NCBI GenBank assembly: GCA_023053685.1
Contig: JALIGW010000016.1
Location: 1,825,501 to 1,889,500 of the forward strand
Direction: 5' to 3'
Origin: Diadophis punctatus similis
Lineage: Eukaryota; Chordata; Lepidosauria; Squamata; Dipsadidae
DNA: 64,000 nucleotides
Positions 35,224-47,085 of the stretch are shown here, one piece after another (position 1 is the first letter of the stretch; each line of letters starts with the position of its first letter). The position numbers and the translations under genes were made by a program. Under the pieces are notes generated by a model, which was not told the origin of the DNA, searched no databases, and was given only the letters and a program-made list of their open reading frames with translations.

Positions 35224-35572
35224 GTGTGTTTGTGTGTGTACTCACAGTTGCCAGAAACCAGATTCCAAAGAGGAAAAGGACAAACCAAAAAAGGAAAGTA
35301 ATCATAACAGAATTAAAACCTATTGATTAAAATTAATCCTTGTCTTGATCTTCCATCTTTCTGGCACTCCTGGCACTCTATCTGGAAGTCACCTGCAGAG
35401 GTCCCTCTGGATCATGCAGATTTACTCATGAAGAACTGCCTTCCAATGCATAGATGAGTGATCTCATGCTTTCTCCTTGTCTGGAAAAAGTCGGCAAGTC
35501 CAGGCTCACTGCCTGGTTCCCTTTTTCCACCTCGGCATCATCTCTGTGATGCAAAGACATGTGAGTTTGATG

Positions 35573-35809
35573 CAGTGGTGAAATCCAAGTTTTTTTTACT
35601 ACTGGTTCTGTAGGCGTGGCTTGGTGGGCGTGGTGTGGCTTGGTGGGGGTTTCTTGGTGGGTGTGGCAGGGGAAGGATACTGCAAAATCCCCATTCCCAC
35701 CCCACTCTGGGGCCAGCCAGAGGTGGTATTTGCCGGTTCCCCTGAAATACTCAAAATTTACACTACTGGTTCTCCAGAACCTGTCAGAACCTGCTGGATT
35801 TCACCCCTG
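35573..35809. mobile_element. hAT MITE, family F
   Basis: 237 bp from CAGTGGTGAAATCC to GGATTTCACCCCTG. Perfect 8-bp duplications GTTTGATG lie at 35565-35572 and 35810-35817. It has GGGCGTGGCTTGG blocks like family C, but different termini. Confidence 0.93.
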
Positions 35810-35817
35810 GTTTGATG

Positions 35818-36739
35818 TGGTATCAGAGATGTGATATCAGAGTAAAACTGATATCACAGTGAAATTCTGATGGAATGTTAGAAAAATGTTCCTAACAATT
35901 TGAGAATAAAGCTAAATAACCTTATGCTTCCCTTATACTGCTAAATTGTAGGTCTTTTTTCCCCTCTTCCTTTACAAAATATTGCACCATTTCCCATATT
36001 TTCCAATGTTTCCTATAGTAGTATAAAAAATTTTTAAGGCATAGTATGCAGTGTTTCAGAGAGTTATTCCATATTAAAGAAGTGGTGACATTAAAGAATG
36101 AAAATTTTCTGTATATCATAAATTATATCTCTGTTGCCTTTGTGCTACCACATTTTCACCACCCATAATCTAAAGATGTGACACTTTCATTTGCAGTTGT
36201 TTTTATTCTCTGGGTGTTAGATTTTTTTTTAAAAAAGACATTTTTTTCATATTATTTTCTTATTATGTGCTTGTCTGACATTGCTACCCTATTATGACAT
36301 TTTAAAGAACATATTTTTTCTATAACTATTCAGACTTGATGTAAATACTGAGTAGCATGATTTATAAGATCATGAAGCTCCGCAGTTCTTGGGTTCTTTT
36401 ATTTATTTCATATTATAAAAATGTTCTGCTTATCTGGCTGAAAATAAATCAGATTTATAGCCTTCTGTTAGCAGCTCAACTCTGCACAGCTCTTCAATTG
36501 GCATTTCAATGTCTTACCAAACTACTTTTTCACTTAATCTGTGGATGGATTCTTGTATAAGGTCCAACTTATTTGCTGTACAAACTGGATATTAACTGAC
36601 ACGTGTAGCATGTTTATTTATGTAGTCAAGATGAGGTACTAAAACATTTAATACTTTTTTTTAGTAATGGAATCTGAAGTGTTCAGGTTTTCAACATCAC
36701 TAATGAAATCACTATATGGAGAATGGTGGTTTGATGTTA
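35818..36739. other. Unassigned AT-rich sequence
   Basis: No gene or repeat is recognised. Confidence 0.35.
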
Positions 36740-36747
36740 GTGACCAG

Positions 36748-37101
36748 TAGAGGTGAGTTCCTCCCAGTTCGGACTGGTTTGCCTGAATCGGTAGCAACCC
36801 GCTGGTGATGTCATGATGACATCACCAAACCAGATTGGTCGGTGCCGGTCCGTGGGCACCGCCATCTTTAAAAAAAAATTTTTTTATTTTGGGGCGGGAT
36901 TTTTTTTCTTCTGCACATGCGCAGAAGCCAAGTTTCCGGCACTGCGCATGTGTCACCATTTTGTTTTTGGCTTTTAAAAAAAAATTGGGTTTTTTGCACT
37001 GCGCATGCGCATGCACATGAAGCACGTGCGCGCCCACATGGCGCGGCCATGTGGCACGGGGGAAGCGAACCGGCAGCGAGGTAAGTTGGAATCCACCCCT
37101 G
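36748..37101. mobile_element. hAT MITE, family C (AGTTCGGxCTGG form), copy
   Basis: 354 bp from TAGAGGTGAGTTCC to AATCCACCCCTG. Perfect 8-bp duplications GTGACCAG lie at 36740-36747 and 37102-37109. It contains TGCGCATGCGCA at 37000-37011, a full NRF1-type palindrome, and GAG|GTAAGT at 37078-37086. Confidence 0.92.
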
Positions 37102-37109
37102 GTGACCAG

Positions 37110-38411
37110 CCATTTTTATTTTACTTTATTATTGTTTACTTGTTACAAGTATTTACATACCACCCAGTTCCAGTGATTCCTGACAGATTTGCAGGAAGAA
37201 AAAACAGTGGATTCCTGAAAACGTGAGCAGAGAAAGAAAATTGTGTCCTCTTTAGTACTTGTTTAGCTGTAGTACAATTGTCTCTAGGGAATGATCCATC
37301 TCAGAATATATAGAGTGTACCAAATGAAACAAAAAAAATTTTGTTCCATGTTATGTTCCATCAGCCTTCCAGGGTGGTTATATTGGTTGAAATGGGGAAG
37401 CACTGTTATAGCTGTACACAGCTGGAATGTATCATATCAAGGGTGGCTGACTAAATATAAATCTGAAACCATCGAATTGTTGCCAAGACAAATTTGATAT
37501 TTAAGAACTATAATATCCCCCCAAAAGTTCTCTGATTATGTAATATTAATCCATTAAGCCATGCACTGTTTGTTATATTCTACCAGCAGCCTTTGAATGG
37601 GAAAAGTTCCTGGAAAAGTAGAAAGTAAAGATATGAATCTTATTTTGATATTATTAAATAACACAATCCTCAGCTTTAGCTTCTGGCAGTGAACAATGCA
37701 CTTCAAATGAGTGTGCATCTTGAAGAATTACTATATTTAAACAAGGAATTATTGGTTACTAAGATTGGTAATGATCTGACATCAATAACATTTAAATTGA
37801 ATCCTTTTTCAATTGACTATTTCCTTTTGGAGATTGATTTTATGCCTTTACATTTCAAGATTTATTCTTAGAATTATTTTTCCTTTCCTTCCTTGCCTAA
37901 TTTTTTTGTAACATTTTACCTGCTGAAGAATTCAAAGTTCACATATGCTTTTATGTTTATTTTGTAGATCTTGGTAAAGGTACTGTATCAACGAGCTATG
38001 GATTTTGGATGCATTTTACATTTCCCCTCCACAGATTTATGTAGGTATGCCTGTTTTTTTACATATGGAGTTCTACAATGTTAGAAAGTAAATAATAAAT
38101 AGTAATTTGTAGTATTTCAAATAAAAATACTATTTGTTTTAAAAATGTATGCCTAATTAGAAAGTGGCTATTCAAGACAACAGAATGCAACTGTGACCAA
38201 AGATGCTTTGTCAAAATAGAATGTAATCCCAGAATGATGTTTTGATTACTTTTTTTCTTGGGTTTGGTGCTAACCTTCTTCAGATTAAAAAGGAAAGCAT
38301 GTGTGTTTTGACTGCAGATATGGAAATTCCTTAATCATTAATTTGTGAGAACTACACATTTTGTCAGATCTACCCCAGTCTGATCTCTTAGGGAAGTAAA
38401 ACTCTCAACTC
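37110..38411. other. Unassigned sequence
   Basis: No gene or repeat is recognised in about 1.3 kb. Confidence 0.35.
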
Positions 38412-38415
38412 CATT

Positions 38416-38799
38416 TGAAGAGAAAAGGCACTTTTACTAAGAGATGCTGATTGCAGTAGGGTCAAGCAGAATCTAAAAGCCCATGTGACAATACAGAATT
38501 AAACTCCTGGTTTCCCCTAGCTTGGTCTGTCCGGGCATAGCCAAGCCAGCACCGCTTTGATGTTATAAGAAATTCTGAGATGTTTGGGCAGATGAAATTC
38601 CACACTCAGGAAGTGTGGAAGATACCAGTGCGCCAGTATAAACTGGATTCCAAGCTGCTCTGTTCTTCCTCAACTGTCAATTATCCCCTCGTAATTTCCT
38701 GTCATAAAGGTATACAGCAAATTGTCCATTTCCCCCCTCCCTTCCCCATTGATGATAGAACGCCGGCGAAGCGCCAAGCCGAAGCTAGTGGTTCTGACA
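38416..38799. mobile_element. Probable solo LTR with 4-bp target duplication CATT
   Basis: The 384-bp unit starts TGAAGAGAAAAGG and ends GGTTCTGACA. CATT flanks both sides (38412-38415, 38800-38803). Composition differs from the flanks, with a GC-rich CGCCGGCGAAGCGCC block. A 4-bp match can occur by chance, so this call is weaker than the three 5-bp cases. Confidence 0.5.
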
Positions 38800-39109
38800 C
38801 ATTTTGGCTTTGATCCAGACTGGCCATGTTCAAATGTCAGAGAAAGCAGAACTATAGAAAATGAGCACAATGCTGGTTTACTCTATTTGGTATCTTACTT
38901 GGCTTTTCTTTCTACAGGCATAACTAACAAATACAGATGGCTTTGGCCATGATTTATTTAGCCTTATGGGAACTAGTTTATGCACCTGGCACGTTATAAA
39001 GGAAACAAGGCTAAATTTACTCATATCCATAAACAAATCACAGATAGTATTGTTTAGATTTGCTGAACTACACCTGCTAACAGTTTAATTTACAAGAAAG
39101 GCAGGATAA

Positions 39110-39870
39110 GAAGAGAAGACTGTTGTAAACCATATGGGATTGAAACACTATCATTTGAGATACGCAGATAGTACCACTTTATTAAAAAAAAGTAAAAAAA
39201 AAAGATTTTGAAGAACATATTATTAAACCAAAAATGAAAGATGAAATGTTAAATATTAAGACAAAAAAAATCTCTACTCACATGCTTAATTGACAGTTAA
39301 GAAATGAAGTAGTGAGGTTTATTTTCTTGAGTGTAAGAACATATAAAGGTGGCCCAAATATTGGAAAGCTAGAAAGGATATTAAGTTTAGAGGACAAAAC
39401 AATGATAAATTTAGATAATATCATGAAGGATAAGAATACTTCAATGTTCAGAATAATTTAAGCAAAAAACTTGATTTGTATGATTGAAATCTGGACATTG
39501 AGGATTAATGACAGGAAGACAGATATTTTTGAATCACATGTAAATGGTTATTAAGAGTACCATCATCTGAAAAGAACAGTCAATCAACCAACCAACCAAT
39601 CAATCAATCAAGATCAAATAAAGATTGACTACTCCCTTGAGACTAAGAGCAGCAGCTGTTAACTCACCTACTGTGAGTATATGATGTAAGCAGATGATGG
39701 AACAGAAAAATTATGCTTGGCAAGATTAAGGAAATACAAGGCAGAAAAGACAGCAGATAAGATTGGTGATAAAATAAAACAGGAAGACCTATGGTTTATT
39801 GCTGGAGACAGGTAGGAATGTAACAACATACTGACAAGAATTGAGGTCCACTTTGTTGCCATCTAATTAG
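39110..39870 (+). pseudogene. Decayed RTE/Bov-B LINE, RT C-terminal part
   Basis: Plus-strand pieces follow RTE order: HLRYADSTTLL (the RYADDTTLL catalytic motif, second D lost), then EIWTLRINDRKTDIFESHV (like ESWT-RK-D-RIDAFE), then DGTEKLCLARLRKYKAEKTA (like SLEKT-MLG-I-G-R-RG). Frames change repeatedly. Short CAAT runs interrupt it near 39590. Confidence 0.45.
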
Positions 39871-40029
39871 CTAACATTAAAATCAACACATTGCTGAGAA
39901 TAACCAAGTCTATTTTTCCAATGATTTCACAGATGTAATGAAAATAAATAAATAAAACAAGCAGTCATATAATCAAAAATATAAAATGCCTTCAATCGCC
40001 CGCTATAGCAATCATTTCTAGGAACAACT

Positions 40030-41585
40030 ATTGTGAGTTAATACCTAGTCTCCATCACAGGAATTCCACCCACTCACTGGTATAGGTATGGGGATGATAC
40101 TTGGGTCAAGATCAAAACACGGAATTGGAAGCATTCAGCAAACATATCAACTCTGTGGACAGATACATCAAATTCACTGGGGAAGATGTTAAGAAAAATA
40201 GCCTAGCCTTCTTGGACTGTGAAGTACACATTAAAGAAGACAGAAGCCTTAACATTGAAGTTTACAGAAAATGCCCACACACAAATCAATATTTACATTT
40301 TGATTCCCACCACCCACTGGAGCACAAAATGAGAGTCATCAGAACCCTAAACCGCCAAGCTGAAGGCCTGCCTATCAGCAAAGATGGGAAAGAAAAAGAA
40401 CTAAAACACATCAAGGAAGCTCTCAGAACGTGTGGCTATCCCATGTGGGCCTTCATCAATTCTCAAAAAAGATCCTACAGCAGTGATGGCTAACCTTTTT
40501 GCCATCACATGCCAAAAGCAGGGGGAGCGCAGGGGGTTGCGCGCGTGCATGCCCACACCCATAATTCAATGCGCCCCACCTCCCAAGCATGCATGTGCAA
40601 CCCCCTGCACTCCCCCCGCTTTTGGCACATGATGGCACGGTGGGCACGGTAGGCCCGTTTTTTGCCCTCCCCAGGCTCCAACGGGGAGCTGGAGCTGATC
40701 TACGGCAATGGCTCCCATGCCGGCAGATATGGCTCCACGTGCCACCTGTGGCACGCGTGCCATAGGTTCACCATCACGGTCCTACAGGATCCTATAGATC
40801 CTTCTTAACAGACAATGAAGAGAACAATAACCAAAGCAACATTGTCATTCCATATGTTGCAGGAATATTAGAAAAACTCATGAGGATCTTCAGCCAACAA
40901 AAAATATGTGTACACTTCAAACCCAAGAATACACTAAGGCAGAAGCTTGTCCACCCCAAGAATAGAACACTCAGACACAACTGAGCAATGTGGTATGTGC
41001 AGTACAATACAATGACCCATGTGCAGATTTGTATATTGGGGAAAAAAAAACAACCATTTCATAAACACATGGCACAACATAGGAGAACAAAGCCATCAGG
41101 ACTAGATTCAGCAGTCCATCTGCATTTAAAAAACAAAGGCCACTCTTTTGAAAACAGCAAAGTCCACATTTTGGACAGAGAGGACTGCTGGTTTGAAAGA
41201 GGGGTCAAAGAGACCACCTATGTCAAAATTGAACAGCCCTCTCTCAACAGAAGGGGAGATATATGACATCATCTATCTCCAGTCTACAATACAGTCCTTT
41301 CAGCAGTTCCAGAAAGGCTCCACACCATTTGCACCACTCAGGTGATGCTGATGACACAGATAAACCTCCAGGTGGCCTTAACAACTCGCTTAAAGAATGA
41401 AAGTGACAGCTGTCTGCAAGGAGTATAAATCCTTCCATTCCCCACCATCAAGTCAGAACTGAAGAAATTTCTTGGATGAGAAGTGAAATGTCTTCAAAGA
41501 AAAACCAGAAAGTCCAGTTGCTTCTTGAAAAAGCACTTTTGGGACAACCATGACCTGGATGACTGAGAATCTCCATAGACATATC
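40030..41585 (+). pseudogene. Penelope-like element: RT end, GIY-YIG endonuclease C-terminus and 3' UTR
   Basis: PPTHWYRYGDDTW at about 40060-40104 includes the RT motif (DD at 40093-40098). After a frameshift comes NSLAFLDCEVHIKEDRSLNI and TNQYLHFDSHHPLEHK, then LNRQAEGLP and HIKEALRTCGYP, the conserved linker of Penelope-like elements. An hAT MITE (40481-40779) splits the gene. Beyond it, AQHRRTKPSGLDSAVHLHLK, then KVHILDREDCWFERGVKET and EQPSLNRRG match the GIY-YIG endonuclease C-terminus. The GIY-YIG signature itself falls in the eroded part. The 3' UTR ends at GAATCTCCATAGAC. Confidence 0.88.
40481..40779. mobile_element. hAT MITE, family B, copy 2, inside the Penelope-like element
   Basis: 299 bp from CAGTGATGGCTAACC to GGTTCACCATCACGG, with perfect 8-bp duplications TCCTACAG (40473-40480, 40780-40787). 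Removing it and one duplication rejoins the Penelope-like sequence. Confidence 0.95.
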
Positions 41586-41650
41586 CAAGATTCATTAGAC
41601 TTTAATATAAAATATCAAATCCCTGGTCTATGTTGATCGTTACATAAAGC

Positions 41651-41960
41651 CATGATGTCCGTGGGCACCGCTGCCTTCTTATTGAATTTTTTGAATTTTG
41701 AATTTTTTTATTTTCTTTTGATTTTTTTTCTTCTGAGCATGTGCAGAAGCCGAGTTTCCGGCACTGTGCATGTGGTTGCCATCTTGTTTTTGGCTCCCAC
41801 CCCCAGATTTTTCAGCACTGTGCATGCGCACGCGTGCAAAGCATGCATGTGCCCACGAGATGTGCCCAGGAGGCAGGCCCACGAGGCGTGCCCACGAGGT
41901 GCGCCCACAAGACGTGGGAGGAAGCAAGCCAGCAGCGAGGTAAGTAAGAACCCACCCCTG
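41651..41960. mobile_element. hAT MITE, family C, left end missing
   Basis: CCGTGGGCACCGCTGCC to AGAACCCACCCCTG matches the right five sixths of the element at 36748. The left terminus is absent, so no duplication can be tested. It keeps the GCGAG|GTAAGT motif near the right end. Confidence 0.85.
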
Positions 41961-42735
41961 ATTAGAGTAGTGACATAGTGATCCATATATCAAGCCCAGA
42001 GAAGATTATTACAAGGTTTGTTGCAGGGTCTCCTTGAATTAAGCACAAAATGGTTTTATATAAAGAAAGTTTAATTTTCCATTATTTTTCATATGGTTCA
42101 CAAATATATAAACTTACATTTAGCTTGCCTTTCTATTCCTTTATTGCTTAGAGGAGCCAGGTTTGCATATTTTGGCACTGGTCTGTTTTATTTAGAAAGG
42201 TCACCCATTATCCCAGGCTCTTTGTGATTAGATTCTTAGAGTAAAGGACACTGTGAAAGTTACGTGGGTGTAACTAAAGGTATGATTAAATTCTGCTATA
42301 ATGTCCTTAAATTCTTATCATTCACCAGATGAGTACCTTAATATTATATTTCATAGTATTTCATTTAAACTTCCCATTCTTTAATGGTGCTTAAGTTCTC
42401 TCAGTTTCTTGTTTTCCAAAAGTTTGAGGGAACAGCCACAAACCCTTCAGGTTTATCTTCTCTTTATTTATTTATTTGCATATAATAAACATCATTCATT
42501 AAAGCAAGATAATTATATAATGTACACCACCTAGAGCTCCTCTCTGAGGAGGATGGGTGGTTTAGAAATAGGAAGTATAAATAAAAATAAATAGTGCTGG
42601 TTTTCAGCCGATCTCTTATTTAAGGACTCGCTTTGGGTTAAAAAAAAAGTCTAGAACACAAGTGTTTTATGTCCAAATATAATAGCACTGTCACTTTAGC
42701 ACTTCATGACTAATGACAACAATGAGTAGCACAGC
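41961..42735. other. Mostly unassigned; L2-type tail
   Basis: Around 42521-42596 the plus strand reads ACACCACCTAGAGCTCC...GGGTGGTTTAGAAATA and then AAATAAAAATAAATAG, an old L2-type 3' end. No gene. Confidence 0.45.
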
Positions 42736-42958
42736 GTATTTTTTATTTATTTGATTTTATCTCATCTCTATTACTTTATTAGGTAACTCAAGGTGGCAAA
42801 TATACTTAATATTCCTTCCTCCTCCTCCTATTTTCCACACAGAACAGCCCTGTGAGATGGCTTAGGCTAAGAGAGAATGACTGATCCAAAGTCACCCAGC
42901 TGGTTTTCATGCCTAAGGTGGGCCTAGAACTCAGTGTCTCCTGGTTTCTACACCAGCG
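42736..42958 (-). mobile_element. CORE-SINE/MIR-like element
   Basis: In plus-strand order: TTCCTCCTCCTCCTATTTTC, CCCTGTGAGATGGCTTAGGC, AAAGTCACCCAGCTGG (the CORE/MIR signature), GGGCCTAGAACTCAGTGTCT (B-box side) and TTTCTACACCAGCGCC (A-box side). Read on the minus strand this is a tRNA-related head, the CORE and a 3' half like 11790-11935. The tRNA head is cut at the junction with CR1. Confidence 0.7.
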
Positions 42959-43121
42959 CCAAGACAAGAAGTAACGGTTGGAAATTTATCAAAGAGAAAT
43001 CCAATCTACAATTAAGGAAAAATTTCCTGACATTGAGAACAATTACTCAGTGGAATGGCTTGCCTCCAGAAATTCTGGGTGTTCTATCACTGGAGGTTTT
43101 TAATAAGAGATTGGACAGCTA

Positions 43122-43351
43122 TGAGCTGTGGTGGTGCAGTGATTAGAATGCAGTTTTGCAGGCTAATTTCTGCTGACTGCCAGCAGTTCGATTCTGATCG
43201 GCTCAAGGTTAATTCAGTCTTCCATCCTTCCGAGGTCAGTAAAATGAGGACCCAGATTGTTGGAGTCAATATGTTAACTCTGTAAATCGCTTAGAGAGGG
43301 ATGTAAAGCACTATGAAACTGTATAAGTCTAAGTGCTATTGCTATTGTTAT
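43122..43351 (+). mobile_element. tRNA-derived SINE
   Basis: The head has an A-box-like GTGGTGCAGTGATTAGAATG and a B-box-like CAGTTCGATTCTG. The body has CTTCCATCCTTCCGAGGTC, AAAATGAGGACCCAGATTG and CGCTTAGAGAGGGATGTAAA; the tail is TTGCTATTG repeats. It disrupts the CR1 at 42959. The flanking duplication is too short to define. Confidence 0.85.
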
Positions 43352-43371
43352 TTGTCCAGAATGGTATAGGG

Positions 43372-43762
43372 CCGTGATGGCGACCCTATGGCACGCGTGC
43401 CACAGGTGGCATGTGCAGCCATATCTGAGGGCACACGAGGCATTGCCCTATGTCAGCTCCAGTGCTGGCCAGTTGATTTTCGGCCTTCCGGAGGGTGGGA
43501 GAAAGGCCATTTTCGCCCTCCCCAGGCTTCAGGAAAGCCTCCAGAGCCTGTGGATGGCGAAAAACGGACCCAACGGGCCTACCAGAAGTCCGAAGGCCTC
43601 AGTGAGGCCTGCGTATATGCGCAGGGGGGGAGCACAGAGGGGGGTTGTGTGCACATGCGGGGGGAGAGTATTGCATTATGGGTGTGGGCACGCACATACA
43701 CGCGCTATCACGCACGCGTGTGCCCTTTTGGCACCCAAGCAAAAAAAAGTTCGCCATCACTG
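43372..43762. mobile_element. hAT MITE, family B, copy 3, in CR1 3' UTR
   Basis: 391 bp from CCGTGATGGCGACCCTATGG to AAGTTCGCCATCACTG, with perfect 8-bp duplications GTATAGGG (43364-43371, 43763-43770). The TATGGCACGCGTGCC end is on the left, opposite to the copy at 57407. Confidence 0.95.
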
Positions 43763-43820
43763 GTATAGGGTCTCCTGCTTGAGTAGGGGGTTAGATTAAA
43801 AGACCCTCCAATTCTATTTA

Positions 43821-45590
43821 TTGTTACCTTAACCACTTCTCCAAACTGGATCTCCTATGTGGGATTAAGGATTTTCGGTATCCCCTCTTTGTCTAAGAAA
43901 TTGCTAAAATTAGGTAATTTTCTTCTGCCATTCTCCCTATGCCCATCACTTATGAGCATATATTCTCCAGGGATCCTAGGACCACACTGAAAGAAATACT
44001 GCTCTATGCTAATGATAGTCACATTTTCCTTTCACTGTGTCTAATAATAATTCTTCCCTTTTGTGTATCCACACTCATACACAAATGCAGACATAAAACA
44101 CACAACAAGTGATTCAGACAGATTTAAAGAAACCAACTAGACTACTTCTCCCCCTTTCTGTTTGGCAGCCCAGAATGTTAATCCAGGAATGTGTCAGAGC
44201 CAACTGCTCTCTGAATGTTAGCAAAAGCTGTCCAGTCAATGGAAATAGTCTCTTTTATAGCCAGCAACTGTCTTGAAGCTGGAATCTGTCTTTTATATTT
44301 TTTATCTTCTGTAAACACCATGATACGTTATATTTATTTATATACAATAAATGTCTTATTTATTATATGCAAGCTGAAGGGAAAAAAAGGAGCTATATTT
44401 AAATATTTATTCTTTGGACAATTCTTGCAAATGTTCTGAGTAAGGAAATCATTGTACAGAAGAAGCAAAAAAAAAAAAAAACACTGTACAGCAAAAGCAA
44501 AAAAAATACTAGGATCCTTGGAAAGTGAATTTTATACCATAAAAGCAACTACTGAGAATTCAACACCTTAAAAATTACATAAACAGGTTTTTTAAGAGAA
44601 ACATTCCTTGCCTAAACCTTATAATTAACTCCGTTCTAGTAACTGAAAGATTCAGAGGAGAAAAGCTTTCGAAAGAAGAATGTAAAAGTAATGTGTGCGG
44701 TTTCATAGTTATTTTGTTCCCAGTATCGTCATACCAAACTAAGTTGACAAGTAAACTCTGTCTCAGATTCTCAACACTTTGTTTACTTTCATATTATCAT
44801 TTCAGCAGTAGCCATAAGCAACTGAAAAACATGTTTAAAATAAATAATCAAGACGGGTGGGGGATATGGGTGCAATTGCTCTACATATAAAGCATCGGGC
44901 TGAGTTTAGTTTGTTTGACATGCCTCATGTCACAAGCTAAGCCTAAAGCTTGTTGTATGAAATTTGTCCTCCTAATCAACCTAAGCTTTAATATTTATTC
45001 TGAGCAAAGGTAAATGTCCCAGTTAATTTTTATGTGGCTATTCTGTCAAGGCTGCATTTCTGATGGTACTGGACATTCTAAGCATTCCTGAAATATTAAT
45101 ATCAGGCACAAAGCTGATGCAGATGACTACGTTGTGGAGAATAGAGATCTAACAAAAGAAATTCTTTGCAGGGTTTATCAACCCTGAAAGAGACCTTTTT
45201 AAAAATGGCTGACATCTTTTGCCGGGGACTATAAGATGCTCCTTCTGTGTCGTCCAGATGGCTCTTGTCATGCTGTTCTTCTACATGATACCGCCTGAAG
45301 TCAAGTAATGGCTTTTACTCCCTCTATTTACAAAGACTACCAACTTCTGAACCTTTGAAAGTGATAATTATTGCAGCGTAGGAGGATAGAATGGAAAGCA
45401 ATATTTAAGGTATATTTTATGCAGATTGATTCTTTGCTATTCTGAATTTCCTTCCTTTCTCCCTCCCTCCCTCCCTCCCTTCCCCATTCAATATAGAGCT
45501 TGGATTCAACTGCAAACATAAATATAATCTAAATCTTCATATTAAAATCTAATTTTATTAGGAATTATTTTCCTGGCTATTATCAAACTG
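43821..45590. other. Unassigned sequence
   Basis: No gene or repeat family is recognised over about 1.8 kb apart from short A-runs near 44468-44506 and CCCT-rich runs near 45452-45482. Confidence 0.35.
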
Positions 45591-45594
45591 ACAT

Positions 45595-45690
45595 CAGCTC
45601 ATGTACAATCCCTGAAATGGAAATGGACTGGTCACATAGCAAGAAGAACTGATGGCAGATGGACCAAGGCAGTCATAGAATGGATCCCAT
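45595..45690 (+). pseudogene. Short LINE fragment (RT C-terminal motif)
   Basis: The plus strand reads LKWKWTGHIARRTDGRWTKA then VIEWIP, close to the W-W-GHVAR---GRW---LEW motif downstream of RT in RTE-like and related LINEs. Too short to place. Confidence 0.4.
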
Positions 45691-46680
45691 AAAAACATCG
45701 TCTTGTTTTTGGCATAAGGTATTCTATTGTGAGCAGAGAAGTGGAGTACTCTTCTCGTGAAATACCTCTGGATCCGCTCAATTGTATTAATCTCTGATAT
45801 ATAGTGTGGATTCCAAGCAGATGAACTGTATTTGAGAATTGGTCTGGCAAAGGTTTTGTATGCCCTAGTTTGCAGTACAATATTACCGGAGAAGAAGCTT
45901 CACAAAATTAGGTTAACAACTCTTAATACCTTGTTGGCAATGCTGTTACAGTGAGCTCTGGGGCTTAGATCGTTTGAGATGAGTACTTGTAGGTCCTTGA
46001 CAGAGTGAGGGTCATCTATGAGGTCGTATCCGCCCAGCTTGTATTTGGTGTTCTGATTTTTGTTGCCAATGTGTAAGACAGAGCATTAGTTGGTTGAGAT
46101 TTGGAGTTGCCAATTGTTCGACCATTCTGATACATAGTCAAGGTCACTTTGTAGGGCAGCAGTATTGTCGGTGGTGTTAGATAGTTTTACGTCATCAGCG
46201 AAGAGGATGCAGCTGCTTATAATATGATCACAAAGGTCATTTATGTAGAGCAGAAAGAGTATGGATCCTAAAACACAGCCTTGGGGGACACCACTATTAA
46301 CTGGTGCAGGGTTTGATAGGGCTCTCCCTATTTTGACAACTTGTTGCCTGTTTGACAGGAACGTGGCTATCCACTTGTGCAGGGATCCAGAAATGCCGTA
46401 AGAGCTTATTTTTAACAGTAGTTTGTTGTGTACCACTGAATCAAAGACTTTGCAGAAGTCTATGTAAATTGTGTCTATTGCTTTACCTTGGTCGAGTTGT
46501 GTGGTCCAAATGTTTCTGCAGTGTAGGAGTTGCAGATTACAGGACAAACTTTTCCTGAAACCAAACTGTTTGTTAGAGAGTAGGTTGTTTGTTTCTAAGT
46601 GGAGGGTGATGGATTGGTTTATAATTGATTCCATGAATGTGTTTGTGTGCTTCACAGCTGGTTTCTGATAAACAAAGTCA
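45691..46680 (-). pseudogene. CR1/jockey-type LINE, RT domain to C-terminal end
   Basis: The minus-strand frame of 189 codons gives FGFRKSLSCNLQLLH, then IDFCKVFDSVVHNKLLLKI (motif A), then NSGVPQGCVLGSILFLLYIN (motif B), then SCILFADDVKLS (catalytic FADD). A broken frame beyond it gives a KYKLGGYDLID-like stretch and a block like ARPILKYSSSAWNP. It differs from the main CR1 copies and is older or of another subfamily. 5'-truncated at about 46680. Confidence 0.82.
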
Positions 46681-46764
46681 ATGGGGAAGCTGGCAGTAAG
46701 TCACAAGTTGCAGTCACATATGCTTAACAACCATGAGTGATTTGCTTATCTAAGGGGCTGCCAC

Positions 46765-47085
46765 AAAAAAAGGATATCTTTATAATCTAAGGGTCTGCCA
46801 CAAAGAAAAGGGGTCAACCTATTCTCCAAAGCACCTGAAGGCAGAACAAGAAGCAATGGATGGAAACTGATCAAGCAGAGAACCAATCTAGAATTAAGAA
46901 AAAATTTCCTGACAGAACAATTAATCTATTGCCTCCAGAAGTTTTGGATGCTCCAACACTGGAGGTTTTTAAGAAGAGATTGGACAACCATTTGTCTGAA
47001 ATATTATAGGGTTTCCTGCTTGAACAGGGTGTTGGACTAGAAGACCAAGGTCACTTCCAACTCTGTTATTCTGTCTATTAAGCGT
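46765..47085 (+). pseudogene. CR1 LINE 3' end
   Basis: Plus strand: GGGGTCAACCTATTCTCCAA, AAGAAAAAATTTCCTGACAG, TTGCCTCCAGAAGTTTTGGA, GAGATTGGACAACCATTTGT, then the 3' UTR GGACTAGAAGACC and TTCTGTC at the end. It abuts the 5' end of the minus-strand LINE at 46680 within about 85 bp. Confidence 0.88.

Larger units (their letters stand above)
42959..43820 (+). pseudogene. CR1 LINE 3' end, split by a SINE and an hAT
   Basis: Plus-strand pieces: CAAGACAAGAAGTAACGG... encodes NGWKFIKEKSNLQLRKNFLT and ITQWNGLPPEILG, then the sequence stops at about 43120. It resumes at 43352 (TTTGTCCAGAATG), stops again at 43371, and resumes at 43763 (GTATAGGGTCTCCTGCTTGA) through the 3' UTR. The inserts are a SINE (43122-43351) and an hAT (43372-43762). 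Confidence 0.88.

Noticed and set aside
41741..41947. Frames in the family C MITE at 41651 on both strands
   Set aside because: Non-coding MITE sequence; equivalent frames appear in the related copy at 36748 without conservation of reading phase.
45452..45482. CCCT-rich run as a regulatory polypyrimidine tract
   Set aside because: A short simple repeat with no exon nearby.
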